A DNA stretch of 64,000 bases from Campylobacter sp. RM16187 (lineage in GTDB: Bacteria; Campylobacterota; Campylobacteria; Campylobacterales; Campylobacteraceae). Where the stretch lies: contig NZ_CP012549.1 of the NCBI RefSeq assembly GCF_025319965.1, forward strand, positions 1,302,001-1,366,000, written 5' to 3'. Below, piece by piece: positions 20,370 to 29,799 of this stretch. The notes under the pieces were generated by a model. It saw only the letters and a program-made list of their open reading frames with translations, did no database searches and was not told the origin of the DNA. Every line of letters begins with the position of its first letter. Positions within the stretch are counted from its first letter, which is position 1. Position numbers and translations under genes: made by a program.

Positions 20370-21592
20370 CTATCGATTTCACCTAAAATTATATTGCTAC
20401 TACCTATTATAGTAACCACATCAGCCACATATTGCCCCACCAAAAGCTCCTCGTAGAGTGCACAGTGGAAAAAACTTGGAGCGCGAATTTTCAAGCGATA
20501 TGGACTACTCTCTGCAGTAGAGTAAATATAAAATCCAAGCTCTCCCTTTGGCGACTCGGTAGGATGATAAATCTCTCCGCGCTTTGCCTTAAGCCCTTGA
20601 GTAACCAGCACAAAATGCTGCATCAAAGAGTAGTTTTGTGTCATTATCTGCTCTTTGCTGGCGCTTACAAATTGAGGCGAACTGGCTAAAATTTCAGGCC
20701 CTGAATTATTATAAAGCTTCTCGCATTGAAGCAGTATTTTTACACTCTGCCTCATCTCCTCCATATAAAGCTTATATCTTGCATAACAATCACCGGTATT
20801 TGAGTATGGCACTTCAAAATCAATCTCGTTATATACCAAATATGGCTCAGCCTTTCTAATATCAAACTCTACACCGCTAGCTCTTAGCATAACTCCTGAG
20901 CATCCCCAGCTAAGAGCCTTTTCACGGCTTAAAACACCAACTCCCTCAAGTCTCATACGCCAAATTCTATTCTCGCTTAAAAGTCCCTCATAAGTGGCTA
21001 TATCGCTTGGAAATTTATTACAAAATGCCAGCAGTTCCTCAGTCCAGCCGCTAGGTAGATCAAGAAATACTCCGCCTATCTTAATGCTTGAGTGCGTAAG
21101 TCTAGCACCACAATATTTTTCAATCAAATCCAAAATATACTCACGCTCTCTAAAGGCGTATAAAAACACGGTCATTGCGCCCACATCAAGCGCGTGGGTG
21201 GCTAAAAACAGAAGATGCGAACTTATGCGGTTTAACTCCAAAAGCATGGTTCTTATTATCTGAGCTCTTCTAGGCACCTCGATATCGCAAAGCTTTTCAA
21301 CTGCCGCGCACAAGGCATAGTTATTAGCACTTGAAGCTATATAATCGACCCTATCAGTTACCGGCAAAAACTCTTGAAAGGTCATATTTTCAGCCATCTT
21401 TTCAACGCCTCTATGCATGAAGCCAATCTCAGGCATAGCGCGCACAACCTTTTCACCGTCAAGCTCAAGCACTAGCTTTAGCTGCCCGTGCGCGGAAGGG
21501 TGCTGAGGGCCGAAATTTAGTATCATTTTTCCATTATTTTCTTCAAATTCTATATTTTCAAAAAATGGTCTAAGTTTGCTTGGATTTTGCAT
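20366..21592 (-). CDS. nuoD: Complex I subunit D (49-kDa type)
   Basis: Quinone-site subunit related to the hydrogenase large subunit, 408 residues. Key blocks: [56 protein letters not shown] and the C-terminal [24 protein letters not shown]. It sits one base after nuoC. Confidence 0.97.
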   Translation of the reverse strand: MQNPSKLRPFFENIEFEENNGKMILNFGPQHPSAHGQLKLVLELDGEKVVRAMPEIGFMHRGVEKMAENMTFQEFLPVTDRVDYIASSANNYALCAAVEKLCDIEVPRRAQIIRTMLLELNRISSHLLFLATHALDVGAMTVFLYAFREREYILDLIEKYCGARLTHSSIKIGGVFLDLPSGWTEELLAFCNKFPSDIATYEGLLSENRIWRMRLEGVGVLSREKALSWGCSGVMLRASGVEFDIRKAEPYLVYNEIDFEVPYSNTGDCYARYKLYMEEMRQSVKILLQCEKLYNNSGPEILASSPQFVSASKEQIMTQNYSLMQHFVLVTQGLKAKRGEIYHPTESPKGELGFYIYSTAESSPYRLKIRAPSFFHCALYEELLVGQYVADVVTIIGSSNIILGEIDR

Positions 21593-21593
21593 T

Positions 21594-22391
21594 CTAAGGT
21601 CTTTTTTCTAAAATTTTACTACTACCGCGTTTTACGCGCTTAACAAAGGCTACACCGCCATCTTCTTGATACTCTTGTAAAATTTTCTCGTCTCTTGGCT
21701 CAGCCCCACGCTCAACTTCGTGATAAATTCGCCCAAAGTTAAATGTGTCTTTGCTATCTATTTTGGCGCTATCTCTATTCTCAGGACCTATTGTCTCGCG
21801 ATATTCACGACCGAAAATTTTATCAACCTCATACCATCTGGCATGCTCATCTCCATGCAATGGATAGCTCTTTAAAAGAGGGTGCGAATGCCAATCATCA
21901 GGCATTATAAGACGTTTTAAATTAGGATGGTTTTGTATAAAAATTCCAAACATATCATACATCTCTCGCTCCGACCAATTGGCACTTTTGTAAATTTCAA
22001 CCACACTTTTAAGCATTTCGGCTTTTTTTACAAAGCATTTTACTCGCGCTCTTTTTTTATTTGATATAGACAAAAGCTGATAAAAAACTTCAAATCCACC
22101 CTTTTGAGAGATAAAATCAATCGCCGAAATCTCAGACAATACCTCGTATCCAAGAGATTTAAATATCCTGAGAGCCTTTAAATTTTCACTACATTTTACA
22201 TAGACTACAAATTGACCAAGTTCTATATATGAGTCTAAAATTTCTAAATTTTCAGAGTTTAAAGCCTCTAAATCCTCATTAAATTCACTCTCTTGCACAT
22301 TAAATTTCTTAGTTTGTTCTGCAACATAAAATGAATCCTTATAATAGTGCTTTTTCTGAGCATTCTTTCTATCTTGATACTCTCTCATCAT
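21594..22391 (-). CDS. nuoC: Complex I subunit C (30-kDa type)
   Basis: Peripheral-arm subunit, 265 residues. The conserved C-terminal block [32 protein letters not shown] identifies it. The N-terminal extension (about 60 residues) is rich in charged residues. Two in-frame ATGs (22391, 22388) overlap the nuoB stop in ATGATGA; either could be used. Confidence 0.96.
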   Translation of the reverse strand: MMREYQDRKNAQKKHYYKDSFYVAEQTKKFNVQESEFNEDLEALNSENLEILDSYIELGQFVVYVKCSENLKALRIFKSLGYEVLSEISAIDFISQKGGFEVFYQLLSISNKKRARVKCFVKKAEMLKSVVEIYKSANWSEREMYDMFGIFIQNHPNLKRLIMPDDWHSHPLLKSYPLHGDEHARWYEVDKIFGREYRETIGPENRDSAKIDSKDTFNFGRIYHEVERGAEPRDEKILQEYQEDGGVAFVKRVKRGSSKILEKRP

Positions 22392-22897
22392 ACTAACCTT
22401 TTTGGAGCTTGAGCTCTAAACGGACTCTCTTTGCGAATCTTTTTTTGAAGTATCATTAGCGCATATTGAAGAGTTTCTGGCCTAGGCGCACATCCTGGCA
22501 GATATATATCAACTGGTATTATACGATCCACTCCTTGCACGGTTGAATAGGTATTAAACATACCTCCGGTATTTGCACAGCTTCCCATCGATATGACCCA
22601 TTTTGGCTCGGCCATTTGATCATATAGCCTACGTGTAAACTCAGCATGCTTTTTAGTGAGAGTTCCGGCTATTATCATTACTTCAGAGTGTCTAGGAGAG
22701 GCTCTAAAAATCGTTCCAAACCTATCAAAGTCATATCTGCTGGCTCCGCTTGCCATCATCTCTATCGCACAACACGCAAGCCCATAGCTAAGTGCCCAAA
22801 GCGAGTTGCTCCTGCCCCATTGCACAAGCTTATCAACCGTAGTAAGCACCACCGGCAAACCGCCGTTTTGTGCATAATTTATCTGATGTCTTGCCAC
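22388..22897 (-). CDS. nuoB: Complex I subunit B (PSST type)
   Basis: Carries cluster N2, which reduces quinone. Cys ligands are in [21 protein letters not shown] and [10 protein letters not shown] place the start at GTG 22897, because AAAGGAG lies 7 bases before it. The protein is then 169 residues, as in relatives, and the overlap with nuoA falls to 19 bases. An ATG at 22918 lacks comparable support. Confidence 0.94.
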   Translation of the reverse strand: MARHQINYAQNGGLPVVLTTVDKLVQWGRSNSLWALSYGLACCAIEMMASGASRYDFDRFGTIFRASPRHSEVMIIAGTLTKKHAEFTRRLYDQMAEPKWVISMGSCANTGGMFNTYSTVQGVDRIIPVDIYLPGCAPRPETLQYALMILQKKIRKESPFRAQAPKRLV

Positions 22898-23268
22898 GTA
22901 AACGCTCCTTTGCCCCACGCATAGATAAATCCTATCGATAAAAGTATGATGAAAAACGCCATCTCAATAAATCCAAATAATCCTAAAATTTTAAAATCCA
23001 CAGCCCAAGGAAACATAAATATAACCTCAACATCGAAAAGCACGAACAAGATAGCGTATAAAAAATAGTGAATATTTATCCTATTTGGTTGCTTGATAAC
23101 CTCTGGTCCGCACTCATAAATAGATAGTTTTAGACGCTCCGAGTTTTTATTTGCCATTTTACTACCTATTTTGCTTGATAAAATCACAATTAAGCTAAAT
23201 ACTATAATCGACAAAATAAGTATTACAAAAGCACCAAAATATGAGCTTGTGAATTCAAAATGAGACAT
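22879..23268 (-). CDS. nuoA: Complex I subunit A
   Basis: Three-helix membrane subunit, 129 residues, first gene of the operon. It has the family block [31 protein letters not shown] with the conserved Cys on the loop and acidic residues in helix 2. AAAAGG lies 6 bases before the ATG. Confidence 0.96.
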   Translation of the reverse strand: MSHFEFTSSYFGAFVILILSIIVFSLIVILSSKIGSKMANKNSERLKLSIYECGPEVIKQPNRINIHYFLYAILFVLFDVEVIFMFPWAVDFKILGLFGFIEMAFFIILLSIGFIYAWGKGAFTWQDIR

Positions 23269-23301
23269 CTAATGCCTTTTAAAATTTGTATTAATATAGA
23301 T

Positions 23302-23307
23302 TTTATA
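23302..23307 (-). promoter_or_regulatory. Candidate -10 for the nuo operon
   Basis: Minus strand TTTCTATAAAATC, with TATAAA 33 bases before nuoA. A TATATTAATA just downstream is an alternative. The 109-base gap between the racemase gene and nuoA holds no gene. Confidence 0.4.
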
Positions 23308-23377
23308 GAAATTTGTTTTAATAGGCGTTTAAATGTATATGTTAAAAGCGGTAAGTAAGCTAGCTAGTATAAAATAT

Positions 23378-24061
23378 CTATTTCTCAAGACTAAATTTTA
23401 CGGCAGCCTTAGCAAGCTCAAGAGTCGCATCAACAAATTTATCTTTTTTCTTTGCATAAGGCAAAAATAGCGGTATTTCGGTACAAGCAGCTATATAAAC
23501 ATCGGCTTGGACTTGATCTATAGTATCATTAAAAAGCTCAACATACTCTTTTAGCTTATTTGCTTTCGCGCCTTTATAGATACAATCCATTATATTTTCA
23601 AGTAAATTTTCTGGGATTTGCACACACTCAAAGCCGTTTTGAATAAGCTTATTCTCGTAAATTTTAGCCTTTGTAGTTCCTGTTGTCGCTATAACAGCTA
23701 TTTTTTTAGCATTTGGATACTCTTTTTTAATCGCGTCTACGGCAATGCCTGCTATATGAAGTAGATTAATCCCAGTCTCTTCTACAAGCCTATCTGCAAA
23801 ATAGTGAGCCGTATTGCACGCCATGCAAGCCGCTTCGCATCCTGCGTTTTTAAGCCTTAAAGCAGCCTCTTTCATAAAAGGAAACGGATCTTGACCGCCA
23901 TGAAGTATATAGGCTGTTCTGTCTGGAATTTGTGGATAATTATCGATGATTATAGGTATATTATCTTGATCTTTTTTTGCATCTGTAAGTTCAACTATCT
24001 TAGCATATAGATCTATAGTGGCAAGCGGTCCCATTCCGCCTAAAATTCCAACTCTTTTCAT
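23378..24061 (-). CDS. Aspartate/glutamate racemase family protein
   Basis: Cofactor-independent racemase, 227 residues. It begins MKRVGILGGMGPLATIDLYAKIV, typical of aspartate racemases. The two catalytic Cys are visible in ACMACNTAHYF (near residue 82) and YIAACTEIPLFL (near 195). It lies downstream of dcuA and aspA, which import/export and deaminate L-aspartate, so aspartate is the likely substrate. It may supply D-Asp or recover L-Asp from it. AAAGGA precedes the ATG. A terminator lies between it and dcuA, so its expression may depend on readthrough. Confidence 0.88.
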   Translation of the reverse strand: MKRVGILGGMGPLATIDLYAKIVELTDAKKDQDNIPIIIDNYPQIPDRTAYILHGGQDPFPFMKEAALRLKNAGCEAACMACNTAHYFADRLVEETGINLLHIAGIAVDAIKKEYPNAKKIAVIATTGTTKAKIYENKLIQNGFECVQIPENLLENIMDCIYKGAKANKLKEYVELFNDTIDQVQADVYIAACTEIPLFLPYAKKKDKFVDATLELAKAAVKFSLEK

Positions 24062-24080
24062 CTTATTATCCTTTAAAATT

Positions 24081-24108
24081 TAAAAAAGCCAAGAGAGTAT
24101 CTCTTGGC
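24081..24108 (-). terminator. Rho-independent terminator after dcuA
   Basis: A 9-bp perfect stem GCCAAGAGA / TCTCTTGGC with a 3-base loop (24088-24108), followed on the minus strand by TTTTTTA. It separates dcuA from the racemase gene 20 bases further on. Confidence 0.85.
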
Positions 24109-24124
24109 AAAAATTAGTTTGTTC

Positions 24125-25468
24125 TTATATAAGAACAGGAGCTATTAAAAACCCTAGCGCAACTGAGATCGCAACCATGATTGTGCCAGGAATGAAGAAT
24201 GAGTGGTTAAATACAAATTTACCAACCTTTGTAGTTCCCGTATCATCCATTGCGATAGCACCTAGTGTTGTAGGATATGTAGGTAGAACGAATAGTCCTG
24301 AAACAGCAGCAAATGAAGCAACTAAAATCCAAACATGTTGTGAATTTTCAGGGCTTGTCATACCAAGAGCAATTGCAACAGCAGGCATCATAACACGAGT
24401 TGTAGCAGCTTGAGAATATAGCAAGCAACTTAGGAAATAAAGCGCAACAGCCAAAATAAATGGATATTGAGTAACTACGTTTTTAGCTATCTCTTTGATA
24501 CTATCAATGTGTCCGTTAACAAATGTTGTTCCAAGCCATGCAATACCTATAACGCAGATGCACGCATTCATACCGCTTTGGAATGTGCTTGTTGAAAGCA
24601 GCTTGCCTGTATCAACTTTACAAAGAACTACAATGATAAAGCCGATAGTTAGCATAAAGCTAATGATAGCATTATCTCTTGTTAATATAGGATTTTCTAT
24701 AAGACCTACACTCTTTGAGATAGCAAGTGCATAAGCAACAATGATTAAAACTCCTATACCAAATATCGCAACAGATCTCTTTGCATAAGGTTTAAGTTCT
24801 TTATACTCAGCATCTTTAACTTCTTCTACTAGACCTTTTGCAAGTCTTTCTTGATATATAGGGTCTTTTGAAAGATCTAAATCGTAAAATTTATTTACAA
24901 AGAATGCAGTTGCAAGCATAGCGACAAATGTTGTAGAGATGCATATAAATAGCAGCATTGGGTAGCTAACACCAAGCGGCTCTACAACACCTGTCATCGC
25001 AACGAAAGCTGCTGAAATCGGGCTGGCAGTAATTGCAACCTGAGATGAAACAACAGAAAGCGCAAGAGGGGCTGAGGGCTTAATGTTTTGTCCTTTAGCA
25101 ACTTCTGTAATAACTGGAAGCATTGAAAACGCCGTATGTCCGGTTCCTGCAAATATTGTTAGCAAATATGTAACAACAGGAGCTAAAAAGTTAATTTGTT
25201 TTGGATTTTTGCGTAAAATTTTAGATGCAACTTGAACCAAGAAATCAAGACCACCGGCAACTTGCATCGCAGTAATAGCTGATATAACAGAAGCGATAAT
25301 GAGGATAACATCCATAGGGATACCCTTCATCTCTACCTTCATGCCAAGCATTGCTAAAACAACGACACCAAGACCACCTGCGTAGCCAACACCCATACCA
25401 CCTAATTTAACACCTAGGTAGATACCTCCGAACAGGACTATAATCTGTAAAATCAGCATTATATCCAT
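24125..25468 (-). CDS. dcuA: Anaerobic C4-dicarboxylate transporter DcuA
   Basis: Inner-membrane antiporter exchanging aspartate or fumarate for succinate, 447 residues with 10 or more helices. Blocks such as GGIYLGVKLGGMGVGYAGG, FAGTGHTAFSMLPVI, SQVAITASPISAAFVAM and LPTYPTTLGAIAMDDTG mark the Dcu family. ATG 25468 is chosen because AAAGGAG lies 6 bases upstream; 12 upstream codons in frame lack a site. It follows aspA by 78 bases with an intervening hairpin. With aspA it converts imported aspartate to fumarate for anaerobic respiration. Confidence 0.95.
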   Translation of the reverse strand: MDIMLILQIIVLFGGIYLGVKLGGMGVGYAGGLGVVVLAMLGMKVEMKGIPMDVILIIASVISAITAMQVAGGLDFLVQVASKILRKNPKQINFLAPVVTYLLTIFAGTGHTAFSMLPVITEVAKGQNIKPSAPLALSVVSSQVAITASPISAAFVAMTGVVEPLGVSYPMLLFICISTTFVAMLATAFFVNKFYDLDLSKDPIYQERLAKGLVEEVKDAEYKELKPYAKRSVAIFGIGVLIIVAYALAISKSVGLIENPILTRDNAIISFMLTIGFIIVVLCKVDTGKLLSTSTFQSGMNACICVIGIAWLGTTFVNGHIDSIKEIAKNVVTQYPFILAVALYFLSCLLYSQAATTRVMMPAVAIALGMTSPENSQHVWILVASFAAVSGLFVLPTYPTTLGAIAMDDTGTTKVGKFVFNHSFFIPGTIMVAISVALGFLIAPVLI

Positions 25469-25507
25469 AAAAACTCCTTTATAAAGATTTATTTCAAAAC
25501 ACAAATC

Positions 25508-25540
25508 TTAAGCATACCAAATTTATTTTGGTATGCTTAA
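25508..25540. terminator. 14-bp perfect hairpin between aspA and dcuA
   Basis: TTAAGCATACCAAA (25508-25521) pairs exactly with 25527-25540 around a 5-base loop. No T-run follows on the minus strand, so it may stabilise the aspA mRNA end or only partly terminate, setting the aspA:dcuA ratio. Confidence 0.6.
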
Positions 25541-25546
25541 TTAAAT

Positions 25547-26947
25547 TTATTTACCCATATGAGGGTTTAGCATATTTTTAGGCTCTAAAATTTTATCAAT
25601 TTCTTCTTTGCTTAGATAGCCTCTCTCTAGGCAGATATCTCCAACTGCTCTACCTGTTTGAAGTGCCTCTTTGGCAATGTTTGCAGATTTCTCATATCCG
25701 ATATAAGGGTTAAATGCTGTAACTATACCAACAGATCCAAGAACTGATTTTAAGCAAGCCTCAGGGTTTGCGGTTAGTTTTCTAATAGCTTTTTCAGCTA
25801 GAGTTTTCATAGCATTTTCTAGGATAAATATAGAGTTAAATAGCGCATAAGCGATTCCTGGTTCAAACGCATTTAGCTCAAATTCTCCTCTTTCTGAGCA
25901 AAGCATTATAGTAACATCGTTGCCGATTACTTCATAGCAAGCCTCTCCTACAACTTCAGCTATAACAGGGTTTACTTTACCAGGCATAATTGAGCTTCCT
26001 GGTTGCATTTGAGGTAGATTAATTTCACCCAAACCGCATCTTGGGCCAGAGTTCATTAAACGAAGGTCATTTGCTATTTTGCTAAGTCTAACGGCAGCTG
26101 TTTTTAATGCGCCACTTACATGAACGAAATCCGCAGTATCTTGAGTAGCAGCTATGAAGTCGTCCGCTGGTTTAAAGTTTACACCTGTAATTTGGCTTAG
26201 AATTTTATGAACAGAGGCTTTATAGTCCGGATGGCAGTTAATACCTGTTCCGATAGCAGTAGCGCCCATATTTAGGTATGTCATTGACTCACGAGCAGCT
26301 GTAATTTTTTCTATATCACTTTTAATATAGCTTGCAAATGCATTAAATGTATTTCCAAGAGTTGTAGGAACAGCATCCTCAAGCTCAGTTCTACCCATTT
26401 TTATAATATCTTTAAAATCTTTTGCTTTTACTTCAAGTTCTGTTTTAAGAATCTCCATAGCCTTTAAAAGATCTGTTAGTTTTGCATAAGCGGCTACTTT
26501 GATAGAGCTTGGGTATGTGTCGTTTGTACTTTGACCTAAGTTTGTGTGGTCATTTGGATGAAGATATTGATATTCGCCTTTTTTATGTCCCATGCTTTCA
26601 AGTGCAATATTTGTAATAACTTCGTTTGAATTCATATTTGTAGAAGTTCCGGCGCCACCTTGAATCATATCAACAACGAATTGATCTTGGAATTCTCCTG
26701 CAATCAATCTATCGCAAGCTTTTGCTATAGCGTCGGCTTTAGCGCCATCAAGTACGCCAACTTCTTTATTTGCTAGCGCAGCAGCTTTTTTAATTTGAGC
26801 GAAAGCTTTTATAAAATAAGGATAGTCACTAAGTTTTCTTCCGCTCATATGAAAGTTCTCGAGTGCTCTGAAAGTTTGAACACCATAATAAACGTCGTTA
26901 GAGATCTCAAGCTCACCTATAAAATCATGTTCTTTTCTAAAACCCAT
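25547..26947 (-). CDS. aspA: Aspartate ammonia-lyase
   Basis: Converts L-aspartate to fumarate and ammonia. It has 466 residues and belongs to the fumarase/aspartase family. Visible signatures are the SSIMPGKVNP loop near residue 320 and NMNSNEVITNIA, HPNDHTNLGQSTNDTYPS. The start is ATG with AAAGGAG upstream. It is the first gene of an aspA-dcuA unit in a genus that uses amino acids such as Asp as carbon source. A long AT-rich gene-free stretch lies upstream and may hold regulation. Confidence 0.97.
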   Translation of the reverse strand: MGFRKEHDFIGELEISNDVYYGVQTFRALENFHMSGRKLSDYPYFIKAFAQIKKAAALANKEVGVLDGAKADAIAKACDRLIAGEFQDQFVVDMIQGGAGTSTNMNSNEVITNIALESMGHKKGEYQYLHPNDHTNLGQSTNDTYPSSIKVAAYAKLTDLLKAMEILKTELEVKAKDFKDIIKMGRTELEDAVPTTLGNTFNAFASYIKSDIEKITAARESMTYLNMGATAIGTGINCHPDYKASVHKILSQITGVNFKPADDFIAATQDTADFVHVSGALKTAAVRLSKIANDLRLMNSGPRCGLGEINLPQMQPGSSIMPGKVNPVIAEVVGEACYEVIGNDVTIMLCSERGEFELNAFEPGIAYALFNSIFILENAMKTLAEKAIRKLTANPEACLKSVLGSVGIVTAFNPYIGYEKSANIAKEALQTGRAVGDICLERGYLSKEEIDKILEPKNMLNPHMGK

Positions 26948-27666
26948 AACGGTCTCCTTTAAAAAAATTTTGATTACTGAAACTATACTACAAATTTCAT
27001 AATTTTTAAATTAAACTATTAATTTTTTCTTTATTTTTATTTTTAAAAATATTTATAATTATTAGAAAATAAGCTCATTAATATTAGATAAAGCTTTAAA
27101 AAGATTAAGTGTGTTTTAGATTAAATATATATACAAAATACTATGCTAATAAAATTTTTAAAATTAGCATATTAAAGTATTTTCAGGCAATTGCATTTTA
27201 AAAGTATCATTAAAATAAACTTAAAATATAGAACATATTTTGTTGAATATTGATAATATTATTGGTATTAATTTAAAATAAAATATTAGTATATTTAAAA
27301 TAGAAATTTATAATAGTATTAATACAATTTGCGATACGATATCAAAACCTATACATATTCTAATAAAATTATTTCAAAGTAACAAGTAGGTAACTCTACA
27401 AAAATGAAATTTTAATTTCAAAAATAATATACAAAGTAACCTTTATAACAGTTAAAAATAAAATTTAAAAATTTGAATATTGGTAATTTCATAGTTATGT
27501 AGCACAATGAATAATATTTTTTGTAGCAAAAAACCAATATAAAATATTTTGTTTTATATTAATATAAAAAGTTCTTTTTATTAATTAAGTAGTTTAATTT
27601 AAAATATAAATAAAAGAGTAGAGGTGAAATTTATAAATTTCACCATTTTTCAAAAAACAATAAATT
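26948..27666. other. 719-base AT-rich region without genes upstream of aspA
   Basis: Very AT-rich with no open frame or RNA gene that I can support. A possible aspA -10 (TATAGT on the minus strand, 26982-26987) lies near its left end. The right end has the hairpin downstream of rplS. The middle has short AT palindromes and two GTAAC-containing motifs (27377-27394, 27435-27445). It may be regulatory or the remains of a lost gene. Confidence 0.5.
27623..27644. terminator. Palindromic hairpin downstream of rplS
   Basis: GGTGAAATTTA and its exact complement form an 11-bp palindrome 23 bases after the rplS stop. On the minus strand it is followed by TCTACTCTTTTATTT. Probable end of the rpsP-rplS operon. 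Confidence 0.55.
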
Positions 27667-28023
27667 TTACTTTTTAAGCTCTCTAATACGTGCAGATTTA
27701 CCGCGTCTATCGCGAAGGTAGAATAGTTTCGCACGTCTTACGCGACCGCGTCTTAACACAGTTATACTTTCAAGACTGTCACTATAGATCGGGAAAATTC
27801 TCTCAACGCCAACGCTGTTTGCGCCGATTTTTCTAATCATAAATGTTTCACCGGTTCCGCTTCCGCGTCTAGCTATACAGACACCTTCAAAGTTTTGAAC
27901 TCTGGTTTTATCGCCCTCTTTAATACGAATAGCTACACGAAGTGTGTCGCCGGCACGAAATTCAGGCACAGACTTGCTTGCGATTTGAGCATTTTCAAAT
28001 GCTTCAATATACTTATTTCTCAT
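27667..28023 (-). CDS. rplS: 50S ribosomal protein L19
   Basis: 118 residues. [33 protein letters not shown] and [37 protein letters not shown] are the L19 core. It overlaps trmD by 4 bases and is last in the operon. Confidence 0.98.
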   Translation of the reverse strand: MRNKYIEAFENAQIASKSVPEFRAGDTLRVAIRIKEGDKTRVQNFEGVCIARRGSGTGETFMIRKIGANSVGVERIFPIYSDSLESITVLRRGRVRRAKLFYLRDRRGKSARIRELKK

Positions 28024-28727
28024 CTTTTATCCTTCATCAGCGGCTTGTATTTTCGGTATAAATCAGGACGGAAAAACCTAGTTTTGAAGCACGCCATATC
28101 ATTTTTTAAAGCCCTGATTTTAGCATGATTTCCCTTTAAAAAGTCTGAAACAACATTTAAATTTTCATATGAATTTGGCTTAGTAAAAGCAGGTGCCTCC
28201 AAAAGCCCTTGCTCAAAACTCTCTTCACTTAAGCTCTCTTCATTGCCTAAAACTCCGGCGATATTTCTAGATATAGCGTCACTCAAGCAAAGCGCTACTA
28301 GCTCCCCGCCGGTAAGCACAAAATCACCTATGCAAAAAACTTCATCTACATATCTTTCAACAATTCGCTCATCGATACCTTCGTATCTTCCGCAAATAAA
28401 GCAAATGTGGTCTTTTTTGGCAAGTCTTTTTGCATCGTTTTGATTAAATTTCTTAGCGGCAGGTGTTAAAAAAACGATATGAGTATTTTGATTTTTGCTT
28501 TTTACAAATTTTATAGCGTCCTCAAGCGGTTGAGCGCTCATAAGAAGTCCCGCTCCGCCACCTATCATGTACTCATCAACTTTTTTATGTTTATCTTTAC
28601 TAAAATCTCTTGGATTTACAAACTCTAGTTTTATTAGTTCTTCACTAGTTGCACGACCCAAAATTGAGTCCGTAAAGTAAGGCTTCATTAAATTTTCAAA
28701 AAGCGTGATAAAAGTGAATTTGATCAT
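28020..28727 (-). CDS. trmD: tRNA (guanine37-N1)-methyltransferase
   Basis: Methylates G37 of tRNAs reading CNN codons using SAM, preventing frameshifts. 235 residues, SPOUT fold with trefoil knot: [30 protein letters not shown] and [14 protein letters not shown]. The C-terminal domain ends with tRNA-binding basic residues. It overlaps rimM and rplS by 4 bases each. Confidence 0.97.
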   Translation of the reverse strand: MIKFTFITLFENLMKPYFTDSILGRATSEELIKLEFVNPRDFSKDKHKKVDEYMIGGGAGLLMSAQPLEDAIKFVKSKNQNTHIVFLTPAAKKFNQNDAKRLAKKDHICFICGRYEGIDERIVERYVDEVFCIGDFVLTGGELVALCLSDAISRNIAGVLGNEESLSEESFEQGLLEAPAFTKPNSYENLNVVSDFLKGNHAKIRALKNDMACFKTRFFRPDLYRKYKPLMKDKR

Positions 28728-29254
28728 GAATTTTCTAAGATTAAAAGAGCATTTTTGGTGTAAATTATCTTATTTTCTATATCTATTTTTTCTATGTAGG
28801 CGTTTATATAAGGGATGTAAAAATTATTAGCAAGTCCTTTTTGCACAAGCTCTTCATCTGTTTTTATATAAAAAAGATGATTTGCGCTCGCATCTTCTAT
28901 ATCTTCGACCACTCCTAAAATTTGCTCGTTTTCACAAATTTTACAACCTAAAATATCAAAGTAAAAGAACTCATCTTTTTTTAGCTTGCAGGTTTGCCTA
29001 GTAAGTTCCTTGGTTGTGTATATCGTGCGATTTGTGAGAGTTTTAGCCAGATCAACATCTTCAAAATCATAAAAAAGGATAGAGCTATTTGTGCTATTAA
29101 AGCTTTTTACAACTAGCTCATTACCGTCTTTATCTATAAATTTTGCGTCTTTTTTAAATTGTTTAGGAAAGTCACTTTTGTCATGAAGCTTGACAAAGCC
29201 CTTTAAGCCGACACTCTTGCCAAGTATGCCGACTTCTACCAGATCACTCTTCAA
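28724..29254 (-). CDS. rimM: 16S rRNA processing/30S maturation factor RimM
   Basis: 176 residues: an N-terminal beta-barrel ([21 protein letters not shown]) and a PRC-barrel ([44 protein letters not shown]). It assists maturation of the 30S head around S19. It overlaps khpA by 11 bases and trmD by 4. Confidence 0.92.
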   Translation of the reverse strand: MKSDLVEVGILGKSVGLKGFVKLHDKSDFPKQFKKDAKFIDKDGNELVVKSFNSTNSSILFYDFEDVDLAKTLTNRTIYTTKELTRQTCKLKKDEFFYFDILGCKICENEQILGVVEDIEDASANHLFYIKTDEELVQKGLANNFYIPYINAYIEKIDIENKIIYTKNALLILENS

Positions 29255-29489
29255 GCGGCTTTACCGTAACCCTATATGAGGTCGCATCTTTTGCCTTGCA
29301 ACCTATTATTACAGTTTTTATAGCGTTTATCATTCTGCCGTCTTTGCCTATAAGCTTGCCGGTATCGACTTTATCGGCATAGACTATTACTTCGGCAAAA
29401 TTTTCTCCAAGCTCAACTCTTTCGACTTTTACTTTATCGGGAAAATCCGCTATAAGCTTCGCGTATTCGCGTAAAAAATCTTCAACCAT
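29244..29489 (-). CDS. khpA: KH-domain RNA-binding protein KhpA
   Basis: 81 residues forming a single KH domain with the GxxG loop in LIGKDGRMINAIKTVI. It sits between rpsP and rimM, the standard position. It is thought to act as a small RNA chaperone, often with a Jag/KhpB partner; no partner is in this window. Confidence 0.93.
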   Translation of the reverse strand: MVEDFLREYAKLIADFPDKVKVERVELGENFAEVIVYADKVDTGKLIGKDGRMINAIKTVIIGCKAKDATSYRVTVKPLEE

Positions 29490-29494
29490 TGTTA

Positions 29495-29725
29495 TTATTT
29501 ACTAGTTATTTTTGCAACTCTATCGCTAAGTTGTGCACCAACACCCTTCCAGTAAGCAAGGCGCTCAGCATCAAATTTCACAACTTCAGGCTCAACCATT
29601 GGGTTATAATATCCTATTGACTCTATCCAGCCACCGTCTCTTCTTTTTCTGCTGTCTGTTACAACTATACGATAAAATGGTCTTTTTTTGCGTCCCATTC
29701 TTGTTAGTCTTACTACTGTTGCCAT
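29495..29725 (-). CDS. rpsP: 30S ribosomal protein S16
   Basis: 76 residues starting [22 protein letters not shown], diagnostic of S16. AAGGAG lies shortly before the ATG. It is first in the rpsP-khpA-rimM-trmD-rplS unit, which has its own promoter inside an inverted repeat. Confidence 0.98.
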   Translation of the reverse strand: MATVVRLTRMGRKKRPFYRIVVTDSRKRRDGGWIESIGYYNPMVEPEVVKFDAERLAYWKGVGAQLSDRVAKITSK

Positions 29726-29756
29726 ATCTTGTTTCTCCTTCTAAATTTTTAAATAA

Positions 29757-29794
29757 GGCTTAAATTTAGGCACAATTATACCCAAATTTAAGCC
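29757..29794 (-). promoter_or_regulatory. rpsP promoter within a 14-bp inverted repeat
   Basis: GGCTTAAATTTAGG (29757-29770) and CCCAAATTTAAGCC (29781-29794) pair at 13 of 14 positions. The 10-base loop contains, on the minus strand, a perfect TATAAT (29775-29780), 50 bases before rpsP. The structure can serve as the ffh terminator, while the symmetric arms around the -10 also look like an operator. Confidence 0.65.
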
Positions 29795-29799
29795 CATTT

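Noticed and set aside
26948-27666. Small ORFs or a CRISPR array in the AT-rich gap
   Set aside because: No regular repeat-spacer pattern and no frame with start and ribosome site.
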